Assembly (NCBI GenBank): GCA_001920415.1 | Contig: MNJR01000101.1 | Location: 20,737-84,736 of the forward strand | Length of the DNA: 64,000 bases | Reading direction: 5' to 3' | From: Acidobacteria bacterium 13_1_20CM_3_53_8 | GTDB taxonomy: Bacteria; Acidobacteriota; Blastocatellia; Pyrinomonadales; Pyrinomonadaceae | Shown: piece after piece, positions 45,501-53,220 of the stretch | How the letters are laid out: every line of letters starts with the position of its first letter | How positions within the stretch are numbered: position 1 is the stretch's first letter | Notes under the pieces: generated by a model | Databases searched by the model: none | Told to the model about the DNA's origin: nothing | What the model saw: only the letters and a program-made list of their open reading frames with translations | Translations under genes and position numbers: made by a program

Positions 45501-46238
45501 AGAAACTACTGCTTCGGCGTAGCGTCCCTGCTCAAGATAGTTCTGGCCTATGACAGTGCCCGCGCCGCTCGCGCGTAGCTCTTGAAATTTTTGAATGAGG
45601 CGCTGGCCTTCCGCGCGCTCGCCCGTGCGCGTCAGTGTGATTGCGAGGTTGTAAATAGCAGTTGTGTTGTAAGGCTCCGCATCAATCGCAATGCGGAATC
45701 GTTCAATCGCTTCCTTGTATTTGCGCTGCTGCGAGTAGAGCTGGCCCAGGTTGACGTTCGCGCCTACGTCCTGCGGATCAATCTTTAGAACTTGAAGAAA
45801 ATCCTCGACCGCTTCATCCACACGATTCTGCGCTTTCGCAATCAGCCCCATGATGTAGTAGGGCTGCGGCGCGCGAGGCGTAAGAGCCAGAGCAGCCCTA
45901 GCCTCGCGCGTTGCGCTTTCAACGTCAGGCGCGTTGTAGAGCGCAATGCACAGATTGATTCGCGCTATGCCCAGACGAGAATCAATATGAAGGGCGCGCG
46001 TGAAACTTTCCGCCGCGTCACGATACTTGAACTGTTCAAGGAGCGCCACACCCAGATTATTCTCTCTGTAAGCCTGCTCGCGCGTTGCGAACCCGACACC
46101 GGAAGTTGAAGAAGATTGAAGAGCGAAATCTGTTGAACCCGGCAACGCTGGCGCGCTCAGTTTCGCCACTGCCGTTGCGCTGTGAAATAAGAGCAATGAG
46201 GAGAGAGATAACGAGAGAATGCCTTTGAATAGATTCAT
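42546..46238 (-). CDS. Giant secreted TPR-VCBS-ASPIC/UnbV protein
   Basis: This 1230-residue protein has a signal peptide, then about five TPR units (residues 58-230, from RENNLGVALLEQFKYRDAAESF). A VCBS/FG-GAP propeller follows at about 315-690, with LLFDFDGDGRLDLLRL, AGDYDNDGREDLFVLRYG, FVDVDHDGDLDIFIAG and GDVDGDGDTDILVIS. The UnbV segment is at about 700-780 (DIVFGLGQRRAPDAVRVLWPAG). The last 430 residues form a beta-rich region of unknown family (SSCPYLYTWNGERFEFITDFMGGGEMGY). It joins the two protein types that surround it in the window, TPR scaffolds and CRTAC1-like propellers. A cell-surface or periplasmic binding role is likely. The very C-terminus is encoded by repeat DNA. No ribosome site is obvious at 46238. 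Confidence 0.88.
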   Translation of the reverse strand: MNLFKGILSLSLSSLLLFHSATAVAKLSAPALPGSTDFALQSSSTSGVGFATREQAYRENNLGVALLEQFKYRDAAESFTRALHIDSRLGIARINLCIALYNAPDVESATREARAALALTPRAPQPYYIMGLIAKAQNRVDEAVEDFLQVLKIDPQDVGANVNLGQLYSQQRKYKEAIERFRIAIDAEPYNTTAIYNLAITLTRTGERAEGQRLIQKFQELRASGAGTVIGQNYLEQGRYAEAVVSTGAEDGLVDRATPPVVFNDATARTFSTTVTNRRSGERRVARGRNRRVATSQTAIVIRPDDALINRFAAPFGSRVLLFDFDGDGRLDLLRLTPNSLRLFRNDGGGYVDAASSSGALGAATIGVNVGAVAGDYDNDGREDLFVLRYGKCALFHNDGGGKFSERITEAAIPDYPYLSVSVAFVDVDHDGDLDIFIAGLADLRGVEISSLLGPNPLPHALSNPTQDYLQNLKGAPNLLLRNNGNGTFTDITDAAKVKGSNGHAVAIVPTDFDNRRDIDLLVVNYDAQPQLFRNMRDGSFRDVAQEVGLSISGKFVSVAAGDVNKDGFTDFFFGRASMPGIFAISDGRGHFTIHEAPPGTSSEMGAQFLDYDNDGLLDLITDSSRGLRVWRNVGENRWDDVRSRAIGDDLNYWFPRPGGSHRGLASGDVDGDGDTDILVISDRDELRFVRNDGGNRNHSVRVRLSGKVSNRSGVGAKVEERAGSLWQKLEKYSACPAPAPADIVFGLGQRRAPDAVRVLWPAGIVQAETEFGEAASNRNRGTSRALSLSITELDRKPSSCPYLYTWNGERFEFITDFMGGGEMGYLEEPGRYNTPDPDEYVRIRGDQLRERNGRYELRVTNELEETLYVDRLQLIAVAHPAGVAVYPNEGMIDPPLPPFKLYTTEGARAPLTAFDDRGRNVLDRILKLDRKYVDGFRLNRPRGYADEHTLTLKLSENNQNRNARTLLLLTGWTDYAWSSDNVAASQHGAEMKLPALQVRDADGNWKTVIEDIGIPVGRPQTVTVDLTGKFLSASREVRIVTSMRIYWDQILVDTSDGDAPFKMMRLDPVVAELQWRGFSEEITPDGREPFTYDYQKVSFTSPWKVMPGHYTRTGDVRELLKSSDDMFVISRPGDEISLSFDATQLPPLPAGWTRTFLLYADGFSKEMDINSASPDQVAPLPFHGMSRYPYSPPETYPMTDERQSYIERYNTRVVTEQVPRLVIGNSFQF

Positions 46239-46245
46239 AGAAAGA

Positions 46246-46360
46246 AAGTCAAAAGTAAAAAGGCAAAAGTAAAAAGGGATAAGGACTAAAGCATTTTAAT
46301 AAAAGCGGTTTCCGCCTCACTTTTGCCTTTTTACTTTTACCTTTTGACTTCTTTTTGCCT
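46246..46360. repeat. Heptamer inverted-repeat element (AAAAGTA/AAAAGGC words)
   Basis: The left arm 46246-46281 and right arm 46317-46358 are built of complementary AAAAGTA and CTTTTTA type words. It fills the gap between the hypothetical secreted protein and the TPR-VCBS gene. Confidence 0.88.
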
Positions 46361-46368
46361 TTGCGAAG

Positions 46369-46890
46369 CTACTTCGCAGTGATTAGAACGTAATCGCGTC
46401 CGTCGTAAAGTCTGATGCCCGCGCCGTCAACCATCATCATCAGCGGTCTTGGACGGCGCAAACGAGCGTCCCTTGACGTTGGCACGCTGAACAACTTGTT
46501 GTTTGCCAAATCCAGTATGTTCATCTGCCCTTGCTCTGTGAACCCGAAGCCGTAAGCTCCTACGTCCAACTCATGGTCTCCAATCTTGATTTTAGAATCT
46601 GTGATTAGAAACCCTTCATAGACGGCGCGCACGTCCGCAGAATAGCCGGAGGTATCAACAAGCCCCGCTATGACGTAGCGATTAGCTCCAAATCTAGCCG
46701 CAGCCGAGTTGCGCATCTGTGTAGGCGCGCTCTGACCTGCGAAGTAGAAGCTCGTAGGCACGACGCGAGTCAAATCCGCGCCCGCGAGTACGACCGCGCC
46801 GCCGGTTTGCGCGCCCATCACGGCGATCGCAATGAATAGAGCGAGCACAGCACTCAATGATAAAGAGAAGAGACGCAAATGGTCGCGCAT
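46369..46890 (-). CDS. Small secreted protein of unknown function
   Basis: This 173-residue protein has a signal peptide (MRDHLRLFSLSLSAVLALFIAIAVMGAQ). The mature part contains VLAGADLTRVVPTSFYFAGQSAPTQMRNSAA, RYVIAGLVDTSGYSADVRAVYEGFLITDS and VDGAGIRLYDGRDYVLITAK. I do not recognise a family; the predicted structure is mostly beta. The start is ATG 46890, preceded by AAGGAG with 6 intervening bases; the longer frame to 46950 has no support. It lies upstream of the giant TPR-VCBS gene on the same strand with only a heptamer element between, so the two may be co-transcribed and act together outside the cytoplasm. Confidence 0.8.
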   Translation of the reverse strand: MRDHLRLFSLSLSAVLALFIAIAVMGAQTGGAVVLAGADLTRVVPTSFYFAGQSAPTQMRNSAAARFGANRYVIAGLVDTSGYSADVRAVYEGFLITDSKIKIGDHELDVGAYGFGFTEQGQMNILDLANNKLFSVPTSRDARLRRPRPLMMMVDGAGIRLYDGRDYVLITAK

Positions 46891-47228
46891 ATATTTCTCC
46901 TTCACAATGATCAAGTCAAACCGAGCCTGCACAACCGGGAAATCCCTCACCGATGTGCAGGAAATCCGAAGTAGAACGACGATACTGATTTTGAGGAGAA
47001 CTTCACCAGCAGGAACATTGCAAAGTTAAGATTCTACGAGCGCGGCTGTCAAGACTTTCGCACGCGGCGCGACTTCTGTTACGCTCTCAGCGTTCAGGAA
47101 CTGAAAAGCCATTGCGCTCTCGCTCTGCTTCTACAGCGTCTTGGCGTGAGATGGTTTTTCACGCTGGAGCCGCAAAGAAAGAGCGCACAGGAATTTTTTA
47201 ACGCACTCAAAATCTCAGGTTCAGTTGA
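46891..47228. other. Divergent intergenic region, nothing recognisable
   Basis: This 338-bp gap lies between a minus-strand and a plus-strand gene, so it should hold two promoters. I see no clear promoter boxes, repeat or RNA structure. Confidence 0.5.
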
Positions 47229-48329
47229 ATGTCCTTAATACTCTCCCTACTTGGCATCCTTCTAATCGTCATCGTTCTCTGGGACACATTCGAGACGATC
47301 ATACTGCCGCGCCGTGTGACGCGCCGCTTACGATTGACGAGCGTGCTCTACAAAGTCGCTTGGACGCCCTGGTCTGCGTTTGCCCGTAGCGTTGGAAATA
47401 AGAAGAGGCGCGAGAAATACTTGGGGCTGTTCGGTCCGCTCTCCCTGCTGATGCTGCTCATGTTCTGGGCAGTGGCGCTCATCCTGGGCTACGCGCTGCT
47501 GCACTGGGCCAACACCACAGGCTTGAACGTGCCGCTGGGTACAGCTTCGTTCGGCACTTATCTATACCTGAGCGGCGTGACTTTCTTCACGCTCGGGTAC
47601 GGCGACGTTGCGCCGATCGGACAACTTGGTCGCACGCTCGCCGTGTTTGAGGCTGCGACGGGACTTGGGCTTCTGGCAGTAGTCATAGGATACCTGCCCG
47701 TTCTTTATCAAGCTTTCTCGCGCCGCGAAATGAACATTTCATTACTGGACGCGCGCGCAGGCTCGCCTTCGAGCGCCACGGAGTTGCTCAGGCGTCATGG
47801 TGAGAGCGGACACTTGAGCGATCTGGCGGGGCTACTGCACGAGTGGGAGCGATGGTCTGCCGAGCTTCTGGAAAGCCATCTCTCTTATCCTGTGCTCTGC
47901 TTCTTCCGTTCACAGCACGATAATCAATCATGGCTCTCTTCATTGACGACTATCCTGGACACATGCGCTCTGGTGATGGTCGGAGTTGACGGTGCGCCGG
48001 CGTGGCAGGCTCGTCTTACCTTCGCCATGTCGCGCCACGCTGTTGTTGACATAGCGCAGATTTTCAACACTGCTCCGAGCGCGCCCCTTTCATGCTCAAG
48101 CCGTCTTTCGTCGGAAGACCTCATTCGCTTGCGCAAGATTCTTATGGAGACGGGAGTCCCTTTGCGCGACGGTGGCGACGCAGACCGCCGCCTGGCAGAA
48201 CTTCGCGCGATGTACGAGCCTTACGTGTTCGCGCTCTCAGAGATGTTGCTGATGCCTCTGCCTCCTTGGATTCTTGGCGCTGACGGGATTGATAACTGGA
48301 AGACGAGCGCGTGGGGAAGAATACAGTGA
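47229..48329 (+). CDS. Two-pore-segment potassium channel-like membrane protein
   Basis: This 366-residue inner-membrane protein has hydrophobic segments at about residues 2-22, 72-92 and 134-155. The pore loop VTFFTLGYGDVAPIG at about 117-131 contains the potassium selectivity signature TLGYGD (121-126). This is the Ion_trans_2 type of small K+ channel. The C-terminal 200 residues are cytoplasmic, mostly helical, and match no RCK/TrkA domain I can recognise, so gating is unknown. AGG lies 9 bases before the ATG. The stop codon at 48327 is followed at once by GGATGAG heptamers, and the next gene starts inside that array. Confidence 0.88.
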   Translation: MSLILSLLGILLIVIVLWDTFETIILPRRVTRRLRLTSVLYKVAWTPWSAFARSVGNKKRREKYLGLFGPLSLLMLLMFWAVALILGYALLHWANTTGLNVPLGTASFGTYLYLSGVTFFTLGYGDVAPIGQLGRTLAVFEAATGLGLLAVVIGYLPVLYQAFSRREMNISLLDARAGSPSSATELLRRHGESGHLSDLAGLLHEWERWSAELLESHLSYPVLCFFRSQHDNQSWLSSLTTILDTCALVMVGVDGAPAWQARLTFAMSRHAVVDIAQIFNTAPSAPLSCSSRLSSEDLIRLRKILMETGVPLRDGGDADRRLAELRAMYEPYVFALSEMLLMPLPPWILGADGIDNWKTSAWGRIQ

Positions 48330-48362
48330 AGGGATGAGGGCGGAGGGATGAGGGATGAAGGA
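48330..48362. repeat. Single-arm heptamer array (GGATGAG words)
   Basis: Four heptamers of the type GGATGAG follow the channel stop codon directly. The last one supplies the ATG (48355) of the downstream gene. No inverted partner arm is seen, unlike the other elements. Confidence 0.75.
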
Positions 48363-49257
48363 AGGAGTGAGAGCAAGATTTTTATTTCATGGTTACATTG
48401 GCCTTTTGATAATCGCCGTCGCAGAAGTTCTGTTGTTTGCGGGGAATCGCGTTGTTGGCGTGTGGTTCACGCCGATTGTGTGGACGGGTTATGTGCTCTT
48501 TGTTGACGCGCTCTGTTATAGATTGAAAGGGCGTTCGCTCATGGTGACGGACAGGCTTGAGATGCTGGTCGTCTTAGTGGTTTCAATAGCGTGCTGGTGG
48601 CTTTGCGAATTCTACAACGCGCCCAGATTCTGGAGATCGGATTTGGAATTGTGGTGGCACTACCACAGCCTCGTTCCTAACCCGTTCCTGCGCCGCGTCG
48701 GCTACGATTGGGCGTTTGCGACGATCTTCCCGGCGCTCTTTGAGACTGCCGAAGTGTTCGGAGCCGGAGTCTTCGCGCGGTTGAAAACTTTCGGAGCGAT
48801 GAAGCTTTCGCGCGCGTCTCTTATCCTTTTAATCGTCATAGGCGCAATCACGGCGATCCTGCCGCTGATAATAATCTCGCCCTGGCTAGCACCGCTCCTC
48901 TGGCTCTCTTTCATCTTACTGCTTGACCCGCTCAATCATTTGCGCGGATGGCCTTCAATCACGGGCGACGCAATGCGTGGCAGTTACAGAAGACTCGCTT
49001 GCTTACTAGCAAGCGGTTTTGTCTGCGGCATTCTGTGGGAGTTCTGGAACTACTGGGCGATCTCGAAATGGACTTACACTGTGCCGTATCTTGGCGATGT
49101 GAAAATTTTCGAGATGCCAGTGCTAGGCTATCTGGGCTTCCCGCCTTTCGCCGTTGAGTGTTGGGCCATGTACATCTTTTGCCGCTCACTGCTCAATAGT
49201 TCGTCCGCCGGTGCTCGCCCGCAAGATGATGGGAGCATTATAGCGACTGCGAAGTAA
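48355..49257 (+). CDS. Integral membrane protein of unknown function
   Basis: This 300-residue protein has about seven hydrophobic segments, for example LFHGYIGLLIIAVAEVLLF, WFTPIVWTGYVLFVDALCY, LVVLVVSIACWWLCEFYN, LILLIVIGAITAILPLIII and LLWLSFILLLDPLNHLRGWP. Charged and tryptophan-rich motifs (WLCEFYNAPRFW, GILWEFWNYWAISKW) recur in two halves, which suggests an internal duplication. I do not recognise the family. The ATG at 48355 lies in a heptamer array that also offers GGAGG-like ribosome binding. It is 25 bases after the channel gene on the same strand, so the two are probably one operon; a shared role in membrane homeostasis is only a guess. Confidence 0.8.
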   Translation: MKEGVRARFLFHGYIGLLIIAVAEVLLFAGNRVVGVWFTPIVWTGYVLFVDALCYRLKGRSLMVTDRLEMLVVLVVSIACWWLCEFYNAPRFWRSDLELWWHYHSLVPNPFLRRVGYDWAFATIFPALFETAEVFGAGVFARLKTFGAMKLSRASLILLIVIGAITAILPLIIISPWLAPLLWLSFILLLDPLNHLRGWPSITGDAMRGSYRRLACLLASGFVCGILWEFWNYWAISKWTYTVPYLGDVKIFEMPVLGYLGFPPFAVECWAMYIFCRSLLNSSSAGARPQDDGSIIATAK

Positions 49258-49390
49258 AGGCAAAGGAAAGGCAAAAGGTAAAAGTAAAAAGGCAAAAGTT
49301 AGGGGAAGCCAAATTTTTATTAAAGCGGTTTCAGCCTTCCTTTTGACTTTTTACTTTTACCTTTTGCCTTCTTCAGCAGGCGGTACTGAC
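49256..49390. repeat. Heptamer inverted-repeat element with a REP remnant
   Basis: Arms of AAAAGGT/AAAAGTA words (49256-49300) and complementary words (49338-49373) are followed by the last 15 bases of a REP-like unit (GCAGGCGGTACTGAC, 49376-49390). It starts at the stop codon of the membrane protein gene. Confidence 0.85.
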
Positions 49391-49400
49391 TTTTGGACTT

Positions 49401-50765
49401 TCATGCTCGCGCCGCTTCTTCACCGAGCGCAAGAATCTCTTCGCGTATGGCGCGGCGCTCGACCAGAAGTTTTTTAAAGAAGCGGCTGCGCGTGACGAAG
49501 AAGGTGAGAGCGCGCAGCGTACCTATGAAGCGGTCTAACTTCTCGAAGAATCTGACGGCGGCGTAACCGGCAAGCGGTATCACGATGAGAGAGGCTAACG
49601 CTATGGGCCAACCCGCGAATCTGAAGAGTAGAAAAGCTGCCGGCAACCACGTCAGCGGAAAGAGCAGCATCGCGGCTATTATCTTCACAGTCGAGATTAC
49701 GTCTTCGGCGTCACGCGAGAATTTTGTGGCGACGTAGCCTGCAAGTTTGTAAGCAGGGTAATGCACTACTATGCCTGCGACCGCAACCGGAGAAAGAAGA
49801 GCGAATAGAAGGGCGCGCGATAATAGATTGAGGACGACTTCGCTGCCGGAAGCTTTCGGAACCGTTAGATCGTCGGCTTCCAATCCAACCTGCTTCAACT
49901 CCTCCTCGAAACGTGTAAGACGCGCAACGAGCGCAGATAATCTTTCCGGCGAGCGCGATTGCAAAAGAGCGTACCCTTCGACGAAGCGTCGTCGCAACTC
50001 AAGCTCGCGCGCCAGACGCTTTTCACCAGAACTCTCTGCTGCCGATGAGAAGATTCTTTCGGCGCGAGCAATGAGCGCGAGCGCCTCTTCGTGCTCTGCA
50101 TTGAGCACGACTTCGCGCAGCGCCCGCTCGACCTCTGCGGAGAGCGCGCGCACGCGCTTGTGCGGTGGCTCGCCGTCCGGTTCAAGCTCTACAGGCTCGA
50201 CCTTTATAGGCTCGCCAAAATATAGGAGCGCTGAACTGCGAAAGGTCGTTTTCGCTGTGTAGTAAAGCCCAGCCGGGACTATCTGTAGATTGAGCGCAGC
50301 GCCCGAAGATGCTGCGCCAAGCGCGATTCGCGCCGCTCCTGTTTTCAAAGGTTTCAGGCGCGGCTCGCTGTGCGACGTTCCTTCAGGGCAGATTGCCAGC
50401 GTGCCTCCGCGCGCAAGCAACTCCCTTGCTTGCTCGAATGTCTCGCGGTTGCGCGCTGTGTCGGCCATGTCCTGCTTGCGATAGACTGGAAGCGAATCGA
50501 GCGAGCGCACCAAGTAGCCCAGCACAGGCATACGAAAGAGCGGCGCTTTGGCAAGGAACGAAACCCGGCGCGGCACAAGGCATAGCAGGAAGACAGGATC
50601 AACCAGAGCGTTCGGATGATTCAGGACGAAGATGACTGGACTCTTTTTCGGAACTCGTTCGAGGCCGCCGACCTCTATGCGACGGAAGAAGATGCGAAGC
50701 GCCAACTTAAGCACGGGGCAGATGATTCGCCTGATCAACGTCCGACTCCTTCCAGAATGCAACAC
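49401..50765 (-). CDS. PlsC-like glycerophospholipid acyltransferase, membrane-associated
   Basis: This 454-residue protein carries an acyltransferase domain in the first 230 residues: motif I FVLNHPNALVD (H50 and D56), SLPVYRK, and CPEGTSHSEPRL in place of the usual FPEGTS. The spacing HX5D with NAL is found in a subgroup of COG0204 acyltransferases. The second half holds two or three hydrophobic segments (AIAMLLFPLTWLPAAFLLFRFAGWP) that would anchor it to the inner membrane. It should transfer an acyl chain to a glycerol phosphate or lysophospholipid. The start is uncertain: GTG 50765 or TTG 50762, with no strong ribosome site. It converges with the upstream membrane-protein gene. Confidence 0.83.
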   Translation of the reverse strand: MLHSGRSRTLIRRIICPVLKLALRIFFRRIEVGGLERVPKKSPVIFVLNHPNALVDPVFLLCLVPRRVSFLAKAPLFRMPVLGYLVRSLDSLPVYRKQDMADTARNRETFEQARELLARGGTLAICPEGTSHSEPRLKPLKTGAARIALGAASSGAALNLQIVPAGLYYTAKTTFRSSALLYFGEPIKVEPVELEPDGEPPHKRVRALSAEVERALREVVLNAEHEEALALIARAERIFSSAAESSGEKRLARELELRRRFVEGYALLQSRSPERLSALVARLTRFEEELKQVGLEADDLTVPKASGSEVVLNLLSRALLFALLSPVAVAGIVVHYPAYKLAGYVATKFSRDAEDVISTVKIIAAMLLFPLTWLPAAFLLFRFAGWPIALASLIVIPLAGYAAVRFFEKLDRFIGTLRALTFFVTRSRFFKKLLVERRAIREEILALGEEAARA

Positions 50766-50874
50766 GGCGCGCGAGAGAGAGCGCTAACCTCAATCATAAT
50801 CTGCCAGAGATGTAGAAACAATCAAGAGTCAGGCTGAGTGGATCAATTTGAATTAAAGGATGAGGGCGTTGCGA

Positions 50875-50980
50875 TTTAACCGCCGCAGGACGCAGAGGAG
50901 GCGCAGAGAAAACCTTTGATTTGAAATTTCAGATTTGAGATTTCAAATTCTTAAATCCTCTGCGTCCTGCGGCGGTTAAA
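50875..50980. repeat. Perfect 25-bp inverted repeat with inner heptamer array
   Basis: TTTAACCGCCGCAGGACGCA onward (50875-50899) is exactly complementary to 50956-50980. Between the arms is an array of GATTTGA/AATTTCA heptamers (50918-50950), like the inner array at 24990-25025. The element lies in the 364-bp divergent gap 50766-51129, in which nothing else is recognisable. Confidence 0.9.
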
Positions 50981-51129
50981 TTCTTCATTCAATCACTCTT
51001 AACTTCAAGATTCAGGCTGAAGGGTGAATGGATAGAGCTTAACGCTTCAGAAGGTGCATTACGGGCGGCTTAGTGAGATAATGGCGGCGCTTTCCGCATC
51101 ATCTAATCGAAAAGAGTTTGAGGAGCCAG

Positions 51130-53103
51130 ATGAAACGCGTTGTGACCTCTCTGCTGTTCACGGTTCTGCTGCTGCTGGCCGCATCTTCTATCATTGCTCA
51201 GCAGGCCAGCCATCCTTTTACTGTCGGCGATCTATTGAAAGTTCGTCGCGTCTCAGACCCGCAGGTCTCTCCGAAAGGAGACATGATCGCCTACACAATT
51301 GGCGATGTTGACAGAAATGCGAACAAGATAATAACGCAAATTTACGTCGTGCCCATCGGTGGAGGCGAAGCGCGCCAGTTGACCAACGCGCCGCAATCTT
51401 CTACAAGCCCGCGATGGTCGCCCGACGGCTCGCGTCTTGCTTTTATTTCCGCACGCGATGGCGGGGCGCAAATCTGGACGATTGATATTTCAAGTGGCGA
51501 GCTTAAAAAGGTAACGGAGATTTCGACGGGCGCTGGCGATCCCATCTGGTCGCGGGACGGGCGCTGGCTCGCTTTCACTTCCGAAGTTTACCCGGAATGC
51601 CACAACGACGCCTGCAACAAGCAGCGCGCGGAAGCCGCCTCGCAAAGCAAAGTCAAAGCGCGCTTGATTGATAATCTGCTCTACCGACACTGGAACGCTT
51701 GGGCTGAAGGCAAGCGCACACACCTCTTTGTAATCTCTTCCGATGGCGGCGAGGCGCGCGAGTTGACGCCCGGCGATGTTGACGCTCCGCCGATTCAGGG
51801 CGGCGCAGGCGATTACGCCTTCTCGCCAGATGGGGACGAGCTTGCATTTGCAATGAATAGCGAGAAGCAGCTTGCGACTTCTACGAACGGCGACATATTT
51901 TTAGTTTCAGTCAGGGGCGGACATACGCGACCCGTTACGAAGAGCAACATGGCGGACGACGGGCATCCGGTTTATTCGCCGGACAATCACTACATTGCAT
52001 ATCACGCGCAAGTCAGACCGGGCTATGAAGCAGACCGTTGGCGTTTGATGCTTTATGATCGCAAGACAACGCGCACGCGCCCGCTCACAGAAAACGTTGA
52101 CATGTCCGTTTCGTCCCTCGTCTTCTCGCCCGACAGCCAGAAGATTTACTTCAGCGCGTTGGAGCGCGGTCATCAACCTATCTATTCAATCTCTGTGAGC
52201 GGCGGGCAGCCTGTGAAAATCGTTGACGGATACAACGACCACGTCTCGCTCACCTCTGACGGTCACACGCTGGTCTTTCAACGAAGCAGCACGGAGCGCG
52301 CGGATGAGATTTACACGGCGAACGTGGACGGCTCGAATGTCAGGCAGATAACGCACACGAATGACGAGTTCATGGCTGGATTTAATTTGCGCCCGGCAGA
52401 AGAGGTGACTTGGACTGGAGCGGCTGGGGCAAAAGTTTCAGGCTGGATTGTCAAACCAGCGAATTTCAACTCGAACAGACATTGGCCCATGCTTGTTCTG
52501 ATTCACGGCGGACCGCAAGGGGCGTGGAATGACAATTGGGGTTATCGCTGGAATCCTGAAGTCTTCGCAAACGCGGGCTATGTCGTCTTCACTCCGAACC
52601 CGCGAGGCTCCACAGGCTACGGCTCTCGTTTCACGGAAGATATTTCCGGCGACTGGAGCGGGAAAGTTTACACGGACATAATGAACGGCGTGGCTCATGT
52701 AATCTCGCTGGGCTACGTTGATAAGAATCGCATAGGCGCGGCGGGCGGGGTCTCGCACGCGGGCGTTTACGATCTGACCAGCATGTACGGCGCTACGGAA
52801 GAGTTGTGGTTTCCTGAATGGGAATTTCACGGCACGCCCTGGACTAACCCCGAAATGTACGCGCGCAACTCGCCGCACATGTTCGTGCAAAACTTCAAGA
52901 CGCCTCTGATGGTAACGCACGGCGAGATTGATTTCCGCGTGCCTTACACGCAGGGGCTTGAGCTTTTCACTGCGCTGCAACGTCAAGGAGTAGATTCGCG
53001 CCTGCTCTTCTTCCCGGACGAAGGGCACTGGATTCTGAAGCCGCAGAACTCAGAGCTTTGGTACACGACTGTTCTTCAGTGGTTCGATAAGCACCTGAAA
53101 TAA
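51130..53103 (+). CDS. S9-family peptidase (acylaminoacyl-peptidase type) lacking its catalytic serine segment
   Basis: This 657-residue protein has a signal peptide (MKRVVTSLLFTVLLLLAASSIIAQ), a PD40 beta-propeller (SPRWSPDGSRLAFISARDGGAQIW) and an S9 alpha/beta hydrolase domain. The acid D601 (HGEIDFRVP) and base H633 (DEGHWILK) of the triad are present. The nucleophile region is not: the sequence reads RIGAAGG (to residue 540) straight into VSHAGVYDLTSMYGATEELW. Relatives have about 20 residues there containing GGSYGGY or GGSFGGY. The loss is in frame. The protein would be inactive as a peptidase unless the gap is an assembly error. ATG 51130 follows GAGGAG; the TTG at 51118 is less likely. 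The stop lies in a heptamer array. Confidence 0.9.
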   Translation: MKRVVTSLLFTVLLLLAASSIIAQQASHPFTVGDLLKVRRVSDPQVSPKGDMIAYTIGDVDRNANKIITQIYVVPIGGGEARQLTNAPQSSTSPRWSPDGSRLAFISARDGGAQIWTIDISSGELKKVTEISTGAGDPIWSRDGRWLAFTSEVYPECHNDACNKQRAEAASQSKVKARLIDNLLYRHWNAWAEGKRTHLFVISSDGGEARELTPGDVDAPPIQGGAGDYAFSPDGDELAFAMNSEKQLATSTNGDIFLVSVRGGHTRPVTKSNMADDGHPVYSPDNHYIAYHAQVRPGYEADRWRLMLYDRKTTRTRPLTENVDMSVSSLVFSPDSQKIYFSALERGHQPIYSISVSGGQPVKIVDGYNDHVSLTSDGHTLVFQRSSTERADEIYTANVDGSNVRQITHTNDEFMAGFNLRPAEEVTWTGAAGAKVSGWIVKPANFNSNRHWPMLVLIHGGPQGAWNDNWGYRWNPEVFANAGYVVFTPNPRGSTGYGSRFTEDISGDWSGKVYTDIMNGVAHVISLGYVDKNRIGAAGGVSHAGVYDLTSMYGATEELWFPEWEFHGTPWTNPEMYARNSPHMFVQNFKTPLMVTHGEIDFRVPYTQGLELFTALQRQGVDSRLLFFPDEGHWILKPQNSELWYTTVLQWFDKHLK

Positions 53104-53220
53104 GTGATAAGTGATAAGTGATAAGATTAGTTTCAAGTTTCAGGTTAAAAGCTTTCCTAACTCGAAACTTGAAACTTGAAACTCTTTCTCTTATCACTTA
53201 TCACTCATCACTTATCACTT
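53101..53220. repeat. Heptamer inverted-repeat element filling the S9-DUF2071 gap
   Basis: AAGTGAT heptamers (53101-53126) pair with ATCACTT words (53190-53220). An inner array uses GTTTCAA/AAACTTG heptamers (53131-53184). The S9 stop TAA is the first base group of the left arm and the ATG of the next gene follows the last heptamer directly. Confidence 0.92.

Noticed and set aside
53101-53220. Heptamer arrays considered as CRISPR repeats
   Set aside because: The units are 7 bases with no spacers, and the two arms are inverted, so they do not fit a CRISPR array; no cas gene is present.
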